DNA from: Mucilaginibacter flavus
GTDB taxonomy: Bacteria > Bacteroidota > Bacteroidia > Sphingobacteriales > Sphingobacteriaceae
Length of the DNA: 64,000 nt
Assembly (NCBI RefSeq): GCF_030409315.1
Contig: NZ_JAUFPS010000035.1
Span: 15,456 to 79,455, forward strand
Direction: 5' to 3'
Of the stretch, positions 44,555 through 52,822 are shown one piece after another. A model generated the notes under the pieces. The model worked only from the letters and a program-made list of their open reading frames with translations, was not told the DNA's origin and searched no databases. Position 1 is the first letter of the stretch; each line of letters opens with the position of its first letter. The position numbers were made by a program, and so were the translations under genes.

Positions 44555-44690
44555 AAAATTGGCGATATAAAGATATTGGCCAGTGGTACACCTCAATTAA
44601 ACAAGCCCTGCTTATTGTGTAATACTAACACAATGATAATAAATTAAATATAGATAGCTATCATTCAAAAAAACATTTACCTCAACAAAA

Positions 44691-44722
44691 AAAGCAGCCT
44701 TTACTTATGGTAAGACTGCTTT
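44691..44722 (-). terminator. Hairpin terminator after the GH2 gene
   Basis: The arms aaagcagcctttac and ggtaagactgcttt pair imperfectly around a 4-base loop and sit about 45 bases downstream of the GH2 stop. On the minus strand T residues follow the stem. Confidence 0.65.
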
Positions 44723-44767
44723 CAATTCTATGGGGGTTGCAAGAGGTTATGCGTCTCTACTAAAAGA

Positions 44768-47722
44768 TCACTTTCGGTTATTATATGGCTCTGCTATAAG
44801 CCTAACATTATCATTGCCAAGTACATCATCTGCAACCTCAATTTTAACTGTTTTGGTTTCCCCTTTTAACAATGAGAAATAATTATCGTTCATAATAGCC
44901 GGTAAAATCTGCTCGCGGGTTGATGTTCGCAGTGCCTGCACCCTGATGCCGAAGGCCACCGCCTTTGATGAAGCCGGGTTGGTAATTTGTGCCGTGATAA
45001 AGTACTTACCGTCCACTTTAACTGTCCTGTAATTCACCTTTAAATCTACCTTTGCAATACTGTTCAGGGCTGTATAGTCTCTGCGTTTATTGCCGCGCCA
45101 ATAAAAATTATCAGAAATGAGTTTACCGGTTTTATCAGTTAGTTTCAGTTTGATGAAATGAACGTCTGTGAGACCCGGACTGGCTACATCGCCCTGGTAA
45201 ACTTCAAAGTTCCACAACGAGTATCCCCATGAGGTAGCGCGCTCAACACCTTGCATCCGCACGTACCTTGCCGCAGCCTCGGTAAAGGATACCTGTTGCT
45301 GCCCCGCCCGGCCATCAGTAGTTGAATAAATATCGCGCCAGTTTTTGGCATCATCAGATACCTGGATCTTGAACGATTTTGGGTAAGCATCCTCCCAATT
45401 CAATCCGACACCGTTTACCACCTGTTGCTTGCCTAAATCAACATAAATCCATTCGTTATCGTTATAGTTACTGGCCCAGCGGGTTTTGTTGTTGCCGTCA
45501 TTCACCTGGCCGGCGTCGCCATTGGTTGATGATGAGGCGTAAACCGGTTTGTTCAACGCCAGGTTGGCCCTGCTCTCGCTCAAATTCAGCCTAAAGCATT
45601 CAACGGCCGTGTTTGATAGCGCGTCGATAGCCTGAGTTTGACTATATTGCTTTACCAATTGCCCGTCGAGGTTATAAATTTCGGCCTGGGCGGTTAAACC
45701 ATCAACATCTGTGCGGGTGGTGTTCACTACTTTTATGGCATTATTAACCGGGTTCCATTGGATGTGGATTGGCTCGCACGCTTTTTTGGCTCCCCAAAAA
45801 GCGCCAGTTAAATCATAATAGTAATCATACGTTTGCCATACCATTGATGGATAGGCCGATTGGCTCATCCAGGTCATGAGGCCCGAAGCATCTTCGCCAA
45901 TATGATCCTGCCAGCCTTCAAACATGGCTTTATTAGTTTCGATGTTTACAAACTGGGCTTTGCGGCAGTAATCTTCAATGCCGGTTGGCGCGCCGTAGCC
46001 AACGGTGATGCTGCGGTCGTAATTATCCGGACCGGCATTAAACGCCAGTTCGCCAAAAAAGTGTTGGTTCCACATCTGGTTACGCGGCCACCAGTTTTCT
46101 TTCGGCATAAACTTTTTAAAACTTTCAAAGTTGGTGAATACAGCGGTACCCAGTTCGGTACGGAGACCCCAGCCTATGTTGCCGCCGGTGCCTATGGGAT
46201 AAGGCGTAAAATAGTAACGAGGGTCGCGGTTATCCCAGGGGCCACTGCCAGTTAGGTTTTCGGCGTGCGAATTGGGCTGGTACCAACGGTCGCCGCCATC
46301 AAATGTTGCCAGGTTTTCTTTTAACCAGCCATTCACGGGAGCTTCAGACCAGCCTTCGTTTTCGGCACACCAAACCGCTATAGCCGGGTGGTTACGGAAG
46401 CGTTTTATTTTTTCGATAACGTTGGCGTTAAAAACATTCAGATCGGCCGGCAGATTGGGGTTAGCATTCAGCCAAAAATCGTCCCAAACCATAATGCCGT
46501 ATTTGTCGCAGGCATCGTAAAACTCCTCGTCGGTGGTCGAACCAGTCCAGTTACGGATCATGTTAAAGTTCATTTCCTTGTGCAGCCTTACCTTGGTATC
46601 GTACTCCTTACCACGGCAGCGCAGCAGGTATTCGGCCATTCCCCAGTCGCCCCCTTTTATAAATACCGGGGTACCGTTAATGGCCACGTGCAGTACATGC
46701 CCAACCGTATCATAGCTGTATTTTTTAATTCCGAATTTAAGCTCCTGCACATCAGATACCTCGTTGCCCATAACCAGGCTTAACTTGCAGTTATACAAGT
46801 TAGGTTCGCCGTAGCCGTTTGGCCACCATAATTTAGGGCGATTGATCATCAATTGCTCAAAATTCCGGGCATCAAACTTTACCGTAGTAACCCCATTGGC
46901 ATCCACATAAACCTTTTTGGTAAACTCGATATTGCCTGGGGTGATGACACCTTTAATAAAACCCTGCTGACTGCCTGATGAATTATTTTTAACCTCGACA
47001 GCCACAGACAAATCGGCCCGGGCCAGGGTTGGCAATTTGGTTTGAATCCATGGGTCCTGCATGGTCAGGTCGCCTGTATTGCTCAGGTAAACCTTATCCG
47101 TAATGCCCGAGTTTAGCCCGGGAACATAAGGTATCCAATCCCAGCTTGCGCTTGCCACATAATTGGGGCTTCCCACATTAGCCAAAGGTTGTTTAGGGAT
47201 AGATACCAGCAGGGTTAACACATTTATACCCCCGCGATTTACCAGGGCAGTAATATCAAACTGCCCGCGCTGCATAAACCCATCAAGCGTACCCAGTTTG
47301 CTGCCGTTTACATAAACATCGGCCTTGCGGTTTACGCCTTTAAAGTTAAGCCAGATGTTTTTTTGCGTATAGTTGGCCGGTATTTTAAATTCGGTACGAT
47401 ACCAGAAACTGCGATCGTACTTAGCACGATCAACCTTGTAAATGTTATCGCCAAAGTTGGGGTCTTTCTCTAACCCGGCAGCTACGTACGATGCAAAAAC
47501 AGTTCCCGGTACTACCGCGTTTACCCAGTTAGCCATGTTATAATTGGGTTGGATAATATCAGCGGGATTGCTTACATCGGCCTGTGGCTTTACCTTCCAT
47601 ATCTGGCTGGCCGAACTGTTTAAATAAACAACATTTGACTGGGCAAATAAATTGACGCCTTGCAACAAAACAGCAAGCGAAACAATAAGCGCTTTTAAAC
47701 TAAAAGTATAGCTTTTAAACAT
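44768..47722 (-). CDS. Secreted GH2 enzyme (mannosidase/exo-glucosaminidase-like) with internal F5/8C (CBM32-like) domain
   Basis: A 984 aa enzyme with a signal peptide (1-28, FAQ). The N-terminal sugar-binding-like domain (about 40-215), an Ig-like domain (about 220-330) and the TIM barrel (about 345-640) follow the GH2 plan. The acid/base Glu456 is in WCAENEGW and the probable nucleophile Glu523 is in RTELG. Between the next Ig-like domain (about 660-715) and the last one (about 850-980) lies a discoidin-type F5/8C module (about 718-845, NKPVYASSSTNGDAGQVNDG to YSLWNFEVYQGD). Internal placement of a CBM32-like domain is uncommon. The sequence is closest, from memory, to exo-beta-glucosaminidase/beta-mannosidase branches. 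The exact substrate is uncertain. Confidence 0.88.
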   Translation of the reverse strand: MFKSYTFSLKALIVSLAVLLQGVNLFAQSNVVYLNSSASQIWKVKPQADVSNPADIIQPNYNMANWVNAVVPGTVFASYVAAGLEKDPNFGDNIYKVDRAKYDRSFWYRTEFKIPANYTQKNIWLNFKGVNRKADVYVNGSKLGTLDGFMQRGQFDITALVNRGGINVLTLLVSIPKQPLANVGSPNYVASASWDWIPYVPGLNSGITDKVYLSNTGDLTMQDPWIQTKLPTLARADLSVAVEVKNNSSGSQQGFIKGVITPGNIEFTKKVYVDANGVTTVKFDARNFEQLMINRPKLWWPNGYGEPNLYNCKLSLVMGNEVSDVQELKFGIKKYSYDTVGHVLHVAINGTPVFIKGGDWGMAEYLLRCRGKEYDTKVRLHKEMNFNMIRNWTGSTTDEEFYDACDKYGIMVWDDFWLNANPNLPADLNVFNANVIEKIKRFRNHPAIAVWCAENEGWSEAPVNGWLKENLATFDGGDRWYQPNSHAENLTGSGPWDNRDPRYYFTPYPIGTGGNIGWGLRTELGTAVFTNFESFKKFMPKENWWPRNQMWNQHFFGELAFNAGPDNYDRSITVGYGAPTGIEDYCRKAQFVNIETNKAMFEGWQDHIGEDASGLMTWMSQSAYPSMVWQTYDYYYDLTGAFWGAKKACEPIHIQWNPVNNAIKVVNTTRTDVDGLTAQAEIYNLDGQLVKQYSQTQAIDALSNTAVECFRLNLSESRANLALNKPVYASSSTNGDAGQVNDGNNKTRWASNYNDNEWIYVDLGKQQVVNGVGLNWEDAYPKSFKIQVSDDAKNWRDIYSTTDGRAGQQQVSFTEAAARYVRMQGVERATSWGYSLWNFEVYQGDVASPGLTDVHFIKLKLTDKTGKLISDNFYWRGNKRRDYTALNSIAKVDLKVNYRTVKVDGKYFITAQITNPASSKAVAFGIRVQALRTSTREQILPAIMNDNYFSLLKGETKTVKIEVADDVLGNDNVRLIAEPYNNRK

Positions 47723-48191
47723 GAGCTGGGTTTAATTAACGGGGAATAATTTTATTGGCAGGCAAATGTATTTTGCAGCTATGTTTCAAAAAATGGATAA
47801 ACTTATAAATGGGATGGACTATTCGATTGGGGTGGAAGGTTGGGATATTGGAATTTTATATTAGGTCAGCGTTGGGTTTCGCTGAGCTGTTAAATAAGGA
47901 ATAGATTATTGTAGCCTTTGTGGTATCTGAAGCACAGCAAGACATAAACAAGGCTCAGACGACTCACCCCCGACGAGGCTGCGCCCGTCTCCCCCTCTCT
48001 CCGACTGCGTCGCATAGAAGGGATGAAAATTTTCTCTTCCTCATCACTCTTTGCGGATTTAGCCGGAGGACGGGCGGTACAGCGAGCGTAGACTGGGTGA
48101 GTCGAAAGCGGTGTGTTAAGAAATAGGTCTAAGCGGTTTCAATAGGCTGTTGAATCGTAGTTAGTTCTGATATAAATTAATATATTTATCT
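47723..48191. other. 469-base intergenic region with a palindromic element
   Basis: No gene is supported. The left part has G-rich patches near 47810-47850, likely the GH2 promoter region. The right part holds the 145-base inverted-repeat element at 47960-48104. Base composition turns AT-rich beyond about 48110. Confidence 0.6.
47960..48104. repeat. Palindromic intergenic repeat element (about 145 bases)
   Basis: Perfect 10-base terminal inverted repeats (cgactcaccc at 47960-47969 and gggtgagtcg at 48095-48104) enclose a second inner pair, cgcccgtc at 47982-47989 and gacgggcg at 48069-48076. It encodes nothing plausible. It is a candidate MITE or REP-like element at the edge of the AT-rich islet. 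Confidence 0.6.
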
Positions 48192-48383
48192 ATGGAATCA
48201 TTAATAATGCACCCTCAAAACAAGGAACAGCTACTGGCTTTAAAAGCTGTTGCGAGAGCATTGAAAATAAGTTTTGAAATCTCGAAAAGCCCGTACAACC
48301 CGGACTTTGTAGCTATGGTAAAAGATGCCGAGAAACGAGGTAATTATAAAACCATAGATCCGACTGATATATGGGCGGTTTAA
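48192..48383 (+). CDS. DUF2683-type small protein, antitoxin-like, without a toxin partner
   Basis: A 63 aa protein beginning MESLIMHPQNKEQLLALKAV, with FEISKSPYNPDFVAMV and TIDPTDIWAV at the end. This is the layout of Bacteroidota DUF2683 proteins, which usually precede a RelE/YoeB-type toxin in type II toxin-antitoxin pairs. The 183 bases downstream encode no toxin. It is therefore an orphan or remnant. The next gene on the same strand is the AbiGi-like protein. Confidence 0.75.
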   Translation: MESLIMHPQNKEQLLALKAVARALKISFEISKSPYNPDFVAMVKDAEKRGNYKTIDPTDIWAV

Positions 48384-48566
48384 ACTCAAAAATAGAAGAA
48401 GAGTCGAATTGTTTGTAAAGCGATACTCAAATATCGTCAAGTAATTTCGTCGGTAAAGCCGTTTGTTCGATTCGTGTTAAGAATTTCGACGCAGCGTAGG
48501 GCTAAAGACAATAAAAAATACCCAAACTAAAAATGTGAATATTTTAGCTTAATCTTAAATTTATAA

Positions 48567-49592
48567 ATGAACGACGATAAAAAAATATCGCTTAAATGGG
48601 CAAAAGAGAAGAATACCACTCCTACTTTTGAACTGACGCCAATAGAAAAACCGGATATGTCCCCTTATCTAATCCACCTTACAGAAAAAGGAAGTTTGCT
48701 TGGAATTTTAAAGGGGAGCAATCAAGGATCATCCATATCAAATCGTGGACATTTAAACGCAAGTATACCGATTTACGCTACACCACAATTTCATTCACCC
48801 GTCGTATGCTTTACGGAAAGCCCCATTTTTGCGTTGGACTTTTTCAGAAAACGAAGTTTAAAACGTTTTACTCAAGATCAACGTTACGGGATAGGCTTTT
48901 CCAAGGCCAAGATGATTCGTGATTATGGTGTGCGCCCCGTTGTTTATCTGGATAAAACGACCAATAGCAAATTTCAAATTATCTGTAGTAAGATTGAGTT
49001 GCAAGAATGTAAGTTATCAGACGATGCAGGGCAAAATAAAAGTCTTTTGAATTTTTTTAAGGAACTTAAACCTCTGATTTTTCCAATGTTTGAGGAAACT
49101 CCACTGCAAGGTTTTATGTGGGAAAGAGAGTGGCGCTACCCTAATGCATCAGGCTTGAGTTTCCATTACGAAACTATTGAAATAATTTGTTGTCCTGCAG
49201 ATGAAAAGCAAGAAATCATGCAAGTCTTAGGTGATAATGCTACAAAAGTCACATTCATTGAAAACTGGCGAGAATACAATGAACTTACCGGATATTTAAA
49301 AAACAAAGACATAATTAAAAATGGAGATATGTTGATTGAGAATGAATATGACATTGGAATTCTCATGCAAATGCAATTTGAAATATTTGAAAAATTAAAT
49401 ACGCTTCAGAACTATAAAAATGCATTGAAACATATTGATCCGAACCTTCATACAGCGCAGGTCGATGATTTATTGGACAAATTCATGATGTACGATTATC
49501 GAGTGCAGTTACAAATTGAAATGTGCGAGGGCTATGAACAAATTAAATTTGAAGAAATGCAACAGGCCTATTTAAGAGAATATCGTTTTTAA
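48567..49592 (+). CDS. AbiGi/DUF2971-like protein, first gene of a three-gene cassette
   Basis: A 341 aa soluble protein. The N-terminal domain (about 33-210) has the ordered motifs LIHLTEKGSLLGIL (35-48), PVVCFTESP (78-86), RYGIGFSKAKMI (106-117), GVRPVVYL (121-128) and FMWEREWRY (183-191). From memory these resemble AbiGi (putative abortive-infection antitoxin) and DUF2971 proteins, whose HLT/IL, CFxxxP and EREWR motifs recur. The C-terminal third (about 235-341) is helical and of no family I know. It is followed by a 58 aa membrane protein (24-base gap) and a 131 aa acidic protein (11-base gap). A phage-defence or toxin-antitoxin role is inference. Confidence 0.8.
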   Translation: MNDDKKISLKWAKEKNTTPTFELTPIEKPDMSPYLIHLTEKGSLLGILKGSNQGSSISNRGHLNASIPIYATPQFHSPVVCFTESPIFALDFFRKRSLKRFTQDQRYGIGFSKAKMIRDYGVRPVVYLDKTTNSKFQIICSKIELQECKLSDDAGQNKSLLNFFKELKPLIFPMFEETPLQGFMWEREWRYPNASGLSFHYETIEIICCPADEKQEIMQVLGDNATKVTFIENWREYNELTGYLKNKDIIKNGDMLIENEYDIGILMQMQFEIFEKLNTLQNYKNALKHIDPNLHTAQVDDLLDKFMMYDYRVQLQIEMCEGYEQIKFEEMQQAYLREYRF

Positions 49593-49615
49593 AAACTTAC
49601 AATTTCGTAAGATCT

Positions 49616-49792
49616 ATGAAATTTATTATATCGATTGGGTCGACAATAACTTTATTTTTTTTTTTATTTTTTCAAACTGGAACAGAGAAATTTTCTAATT
49701 TGTTCGGCATCCAACAACTTCGATTTGCTAAAGGCAATATCAAAGAAGTATTCGGTGACGCATTAGCCACATTAAAAGGGAGTATCAAATAA
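49616..49792 (+). CDS. Small single-pass membrane protein of the AbiGi-like cassette
   Basis: A 58-codon reading frame, ATG at 49616 to TAA at 49792. Residues 1-20 are strongly hydrophobic (MKFIISIGSTITLFFFLFFQ), then a polar basic tail of about 38 residues ends in ATLKGSIK. It fits exactly between its neighbours (gaps 24 and 11 bases), which supports it as a gene. I do not recognise a family. A membrane-acting effector or an anchor are both possible. Confidence 0.6.
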   Translation: MKFIISIGSTITLFFFLFFQTGTEKFSNLFGIQQLRFAKGNIKEVFGDALATLKGSIK

Positions 49793-49803
49793 CTACATAA
49801 TAT

Positions 49804-50199
49804 ATGAAAGCAGATGTTCAATACAATGATTTTAAGGGGACAGCAGCAGCTGATATCTCTGATTTTTTAGGATCTAAGTTTGGCGATAATTTAGAAAGTT
49901 TTGGGAGATACTTCAAGTTGGACTTGGAGCGATTTAAAGTTATCGGTATATCTATATACGGAACAGAAAACTTTTACATATCACTATTCTGCGTCGATAA
50001 ACAAAAAAGCACAACGGTTAAGGAACACATTGTGAGTATGTCCATTGATGTAGACGACAAAAAAGAAATATTAGATTTTCTTTTCAAAAGGCTTCATGTC
50101 GTTCTTCATTCAAGATTTGACGAAAAATATCCGAATTTAAGATATGATGAAGAGATAGATTATAGCGATTTTCACGAAATTGACTCCGATGATGAATAG
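49804..50199 (+). CDS. Acidic hypothetical protein, third gene of the AbiGi-like cassette
   Basis: A 131 aa soluble protein starting MKADVQYNDFKGTAAADISD, which resembles the start of several Bacteroidota proteins of unknown function. It has alternating beta and alpha segments (VIGISIYGTENFYISLFCV) and a very acidic tail (EEIDYSDFHEIDSDDE). It begins 11 bases after the small membrane gene, so translation coupling is likely. No catalytic motif is visible. An immunity or binding protein is one reading of the acidic character. Confidence 0.75.
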   Translation: MKADVQYNDFKGTAAADISDFLGSKFGDNLESFGRYFKLDLERFKVIGISIYGTENFYISLFCVDKQKSTTVKEHIVSMSIDVDDKKEILDFLFKRLHVVLHSRFDEKYPNLRYDEEIDYSDFHEIDSDDE

Positions 50200-50318
50200 C
50201 TTTTTCGTCTACTTGAAAACAAACCCTGAGCTCGGCTACTAACTGACCCACATTTTGATAACCATATCCAAAGTCTCAGCATCTTTTCTCAAGGAAATCC
50301 TGAAGGAACTCCCCAAAA

Positions 50319-50343
50319 AAAATATGGACGCAATCCATATTTT
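50319..50343 (+). terminator. AT-rich hairpin ending the AbiGi-like cassette
   Basis: The 10-base arms aaaatatgga and tccatatttt pair around the loop cgcaa, with T residues at the end. It lies 120 bases after the last cassette gene and 55 bases before the next gene. Confidence 0.5.
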
Positions 50344-50397
50344 CATCCCCCCAACTATTTCAACTTTTTACTCTCAATCGCTTAGTATTATTTTAAA

Positions 50398-51414
50398 TTG
50401 CTTAATCAATACTTTATCAGCTTGAATAAATTAACAATAGCGGTTTTATTTTTTAGTGTTTGTACCATTAGCCTGAGGGCCCAGGTTAAACAAGGCAACT
50501 ATACCGACTACCACGTACACCTGCAGGATTCGGCAACCGTGGTGCTGAATGATAAAATGTTAAAGGCCATTCACCAGGCTCCTACCAAAATGGACTCACT
50601 TGTTTTGGATGCTGATACCATTACCGGGCGGCTCGATAGGGCTAAGTTTCACTCAGCTTTTATCCTTTCAAACGCGTATCTGTTTGGTTCGCCATTGGTG
50701 CCGGTTGCCAATGAGTATGACGAGGTAAAAAAACAAAACGACTGGATAGCCGTGCAGGCCGAACGTTACCCTGATAGGTTAAAACCCTTCTTGAGCGTAA
50801 ACCCTTTAAAACCTTATGCTTTAAAAGAGATACAAAGATGTGTAAACAGTAAACGCTTTTACGGCCTTAAGCTACATTTTGCCAATAGCGAGGTAAATCT
50901 TATGAGCAAGGCACAGGTTAAGCAATTACAAAAGGTATTTGCTATAGCCAATAAAAATCATTTGGTAATGCTGGTACATTTCAGGAGCGGACAAAAATGG
51001 GATGGACTGGCTAATACACGCATTTTATTACATCAATTAATGCCGTATGCAAAAAACACAAAAGTGATTATTGCCCACATGGCCGGCTGGGGCGGATACG
51101 ATAAGCCTATGGACGCCGCGCTTGGAGCCATAAGCACCTACCTGCATCAAAACAGCAGTCACCATAACTTATACCTGGAGGTTAGCGCTGTATTCCCGCT
51201 CAGCTTAAATGAGGACTATAAACCCGCCAAACGCAAAACCGACTGGGATGCCGTTGTCGCCCTCAAAAAACGCGTCGCGCAAATAGGCACCGAGCATATC
51301 GCCTTTGGTACAGATTGGCCTTTAATTGATATTGAGCCCTATATTGGTTTACTGACACAAGCTTTGGGAGCAGCAACTGTACAGCAAATTTTAAATACGC
51401 GGGTATTAAAATAA
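50398..51414 (+). CDS. Secreted amidohydrolase-family (amidohydrolase 2-like) protein
   Basis: A 338 aa metal-dependent hydrolase. The start is uncertain: TTG at 50398, or TTG at 50422 giving MNKLTIAVLFFSVCTISLRA, which makes a better signal peptide. Motifs are DYHVHLQD (HxH), LKLHFANSEV (LHFA), LVHFRSGQKWDG, IIAHMAGWGG and FGTDWPLIDI with the catalytic Asp, as in the TIM-barrel amidohydrolases of the decarboxylase/hydrolase branch. It stands alone after the AT-rich islet. The substrate is unknown. Confidence 0.85.
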   Translation: MLNQYFISLNKLTIAVLFFSVCTISLRAQVKQGNYTDYHVHLQDSATVVLNDKMLKAIHQAPTKMDSLVLDADTITGRLDRAKFHSAFILSNAYLFGSPLVPVANEYDEVKKQNDWIAVQAERYPDRLKPFLSVNPLKPYALKEIQRCVNSKRFYGLKLHFANSEVNLMSKAQVKQLQKVFAIANKNHLVMLVHFRSGQKWDGLANTRILLHQLMPYAKNTKVIIAHMAGWGGYDKPMDAALGAISTYLHQNSSHHNLYLEVSAVFPLSLNEDYKPAKRKTDWDAVVALKKRVAQIGTEHIAFGTDWPLIDIEPYIGLLTQALGAATVQQILNTRVLK

Positions 51415-51480
51415 TTAATTTTACAGATTTAAAATATTGATAATCTGAAAGTTAAAATAAAAATCATCTTAAATCCAAAC

Positions 51481-51572
51481 GTCATACCGAACTTGTTTCG
51501 GCACCCCACTCACCGTGTATACATCATGCGGGTTACCTGTCCTGTGGGGTCCTGAAACGAGTTCAGGATGAC
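51481..51572. repeat. Inverted-repeat intergenic element of the gtcatcctgaac type
   Basis: The left arm gtcataccgaacttgtttcg... (51481-51509) and the right arm (51544-51572, ending gttcaggatgac) are imperfect complements over 29 bases. It lies between converging genes and encodes nothing. Sequences of this type recur between genes in related genomes, from memory. Confidence 0.6.
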
Positions 51573-51639
51573 TTCTTTTGTAACCTGTTATAGGTGGGCA
51601 TGAAGCAATAAGGAATTTTATATATCTTCAAAACAACCT

Positions 51640-52068
51640 CTAAAGAATACGCGGCTTGCTAATCGAGCCGAAAATATTAGCCGCTTTAGCCCCAGGCAAA
51701 AATGGGTATTGAAATTCATCAGCCGGTTTAATTTTTATCCACCCGGTAACCGCCATGGTATTTGAGGGATGAAATATATTAGTCGTGTCGGTATTACTGG
51801 TATTGGTCGACTCAACAGCACGCATACCCAGGCTCATATTGAGCGGAGCATCCATTAAATTTAGTTTTTGAGACGCGTTGAGCGCGGAAGTATAGTTTGC
51901 AAGTGCTGACGTGCCGATTTGGGGAGCACTAAAATGCCAGCCCGATTTAATATTTGCGCGGAAGGTAAAGGCTTCTTCTGTGCAATGCAATTCGGCTGGT
52001 CCGGAGGATTGCGCTTTAACCATATTGGTAAATAAAACTGCGGCGACTATAAAGATTGATGTTTTCAT
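51640..52068 (-). CDS. Small secreted protein of unknown function
   Basis: A 142 aa protein with a signal peptide (MKTSIFIVAAVLFTNMVKAQ). The mature part is beta-rich and polar, with HCTEEAFTFRANIKSGWHF near residues 28-48 and GAKAANIFGSISKPRIL at the end. I recognise no family. It stands alone, convergent with the amidohydrolase and divergent from the DUF5655 gene. Confidence 0.6.
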   Translation of the reverse strand: MKTSIFIVAAVLFTNMVKAQSSGPAELHCTEEAFTFRANIKSGWHFSAPQIGTSALANYTSALNASQKLNLMDAPLNMSLGMRAVESTNTSNTDTTNIFHPSNTMAVTGWIKIKPADEFQYPFLPGAKAANIFGSISKPRIL

Positions 52069-52243
52069 GTTTTTTAAATTTATAATTTAAAGATACCCTG
52101 TTAAACCGCCAGAGCCAATCAGCAAAAGGTTCAAACGGACAAGCCGCCTGCCGAAACAGACATTTAATAACCCTGACCGTTTTAGCGGGAACGCGAATAA
52201 ATTTATACCTTAACATTATAAATTCAACACAAGCAAAAATCAA

Positions 52244-52645
52244 ATGACCTGGATTTGCCCAAAATGCGAGCGTGAGCTAAAAAACGAAAAGCAAACGCAC
52301 TATTGTGCCAAGGTAAATCTGGACAGCTTATTTGAGGGCAAAAGCGCGGAACTGGTGCTCGCCTTTGATAAATTACTTTTAGAAGTTGCCGACTGGGATG
52401 ATGTAGCCATTAGCACCACACCCAACTGCGTGGTGTTTGTACACAACCAAACTTTTTTGGTGGTAAAGCCAATGAAAGCTGCATTAGATGTAAAGTTTTA
52501 TTCAATGTTGCCATTAACCGATCTCAATCCTTACAAAAGCTTATTTTATTCTGGCAGATATGCCAATCACTTCAGGATTTCAAAGGTGGAGGAACTAACG
52601 CCTTTGATATTCAGGTGTGTTAAGGAGTCGTACGAATTGTTGTAG
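52244..52645 (+). CDS. DUF5655-family protein with N-terminal zinc-finger-like motif
   Basis: A 133 aa protein. An N-terminal CPKC and a distal H-Y-C (MTWICPKCERELKN, THYCAK) make a zinc-ribbon-like element. The following DUF5655 core (about 30-133) includes FVHNQTFLVVKPMKAAL and RYANHFRISKVEEL. The family is of unknown function and often appears as a standalone protein in Bacteroidota. It is single, between two palindromic repeat areas. Confidence 0.8.
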   Translation: MTWICPKCERELKNEKQTHYCAKVNLDSLFEGKSAELVLAFDKLLLEVADWDDVAISTTPNCVVFVHNQTFLVVKPMKAALDVKFYSMLPLTDLNPYKSLFYSGRYANHFRISKVEELTPLIFRCVKESYELL

Positions 52646-52682
52646 AACACTAAAGCTTTAGTAAAGAATAACAAAGCGACGA

Positions 52683-52715
52683 AAACTTACGAAGTTTTGA
52701 AAACTTCGTAAGTTT
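52683..52715. terminator. Perfect hairpin, copy 1 of a duplicated terminator-like element
   Basis: The arms aaacttacgaagttt and aaacttcgtaagttt are perfect 15-base complements with a 3-base loop. It lies between the convergent ends of the DUF5655 gene (52645) and the hydrolase (52823). A near-copy lies at 52775-52806. Confidence 0.65.
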
Positions 52716-52774
52716 GGATATCCACGCGGCTATTATTTATTAAAGATCATCTTAACGACTAACAAGCCGACGAA

Positions 52775-52806
52775 AACTTACAAGTTTTTGAAAACTTCGT
52801 AAGTTT
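52775..52806. repeat. Copy 2 of the duplicated hairpin
   Basis: A near-copy of the hairpin at 52683, with one base missing from the left arm (aaacttacaagttt). Both copies follow gacga and precede a t-ttatttattaaa segment, so a unit of about 90 bases, including the end of the hydrolase gene, seems to have been duplicated. Confidence 0.65.
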
Positions 52807-52822
52807 GGTTCTCCCCCTGTTG

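Noticed and set aside
47810..47850. Possible G-quadruplex in the GH2 upstream region
   Set aside because: G runs are irregular and mostly two or three bases long; the pattern is too weak to support.
48384..48566. A RelE/YoeB-type toxin behind the DUF2683 gene
   Set aside because: No frame in this stretch encodes more than a few dozen residues or any toxin-like motif.
47960..52806. CRISPR array from clustered repeats
   Set aside because: The repeats are different palindromic families without regular spacers, and no cas gene is present.
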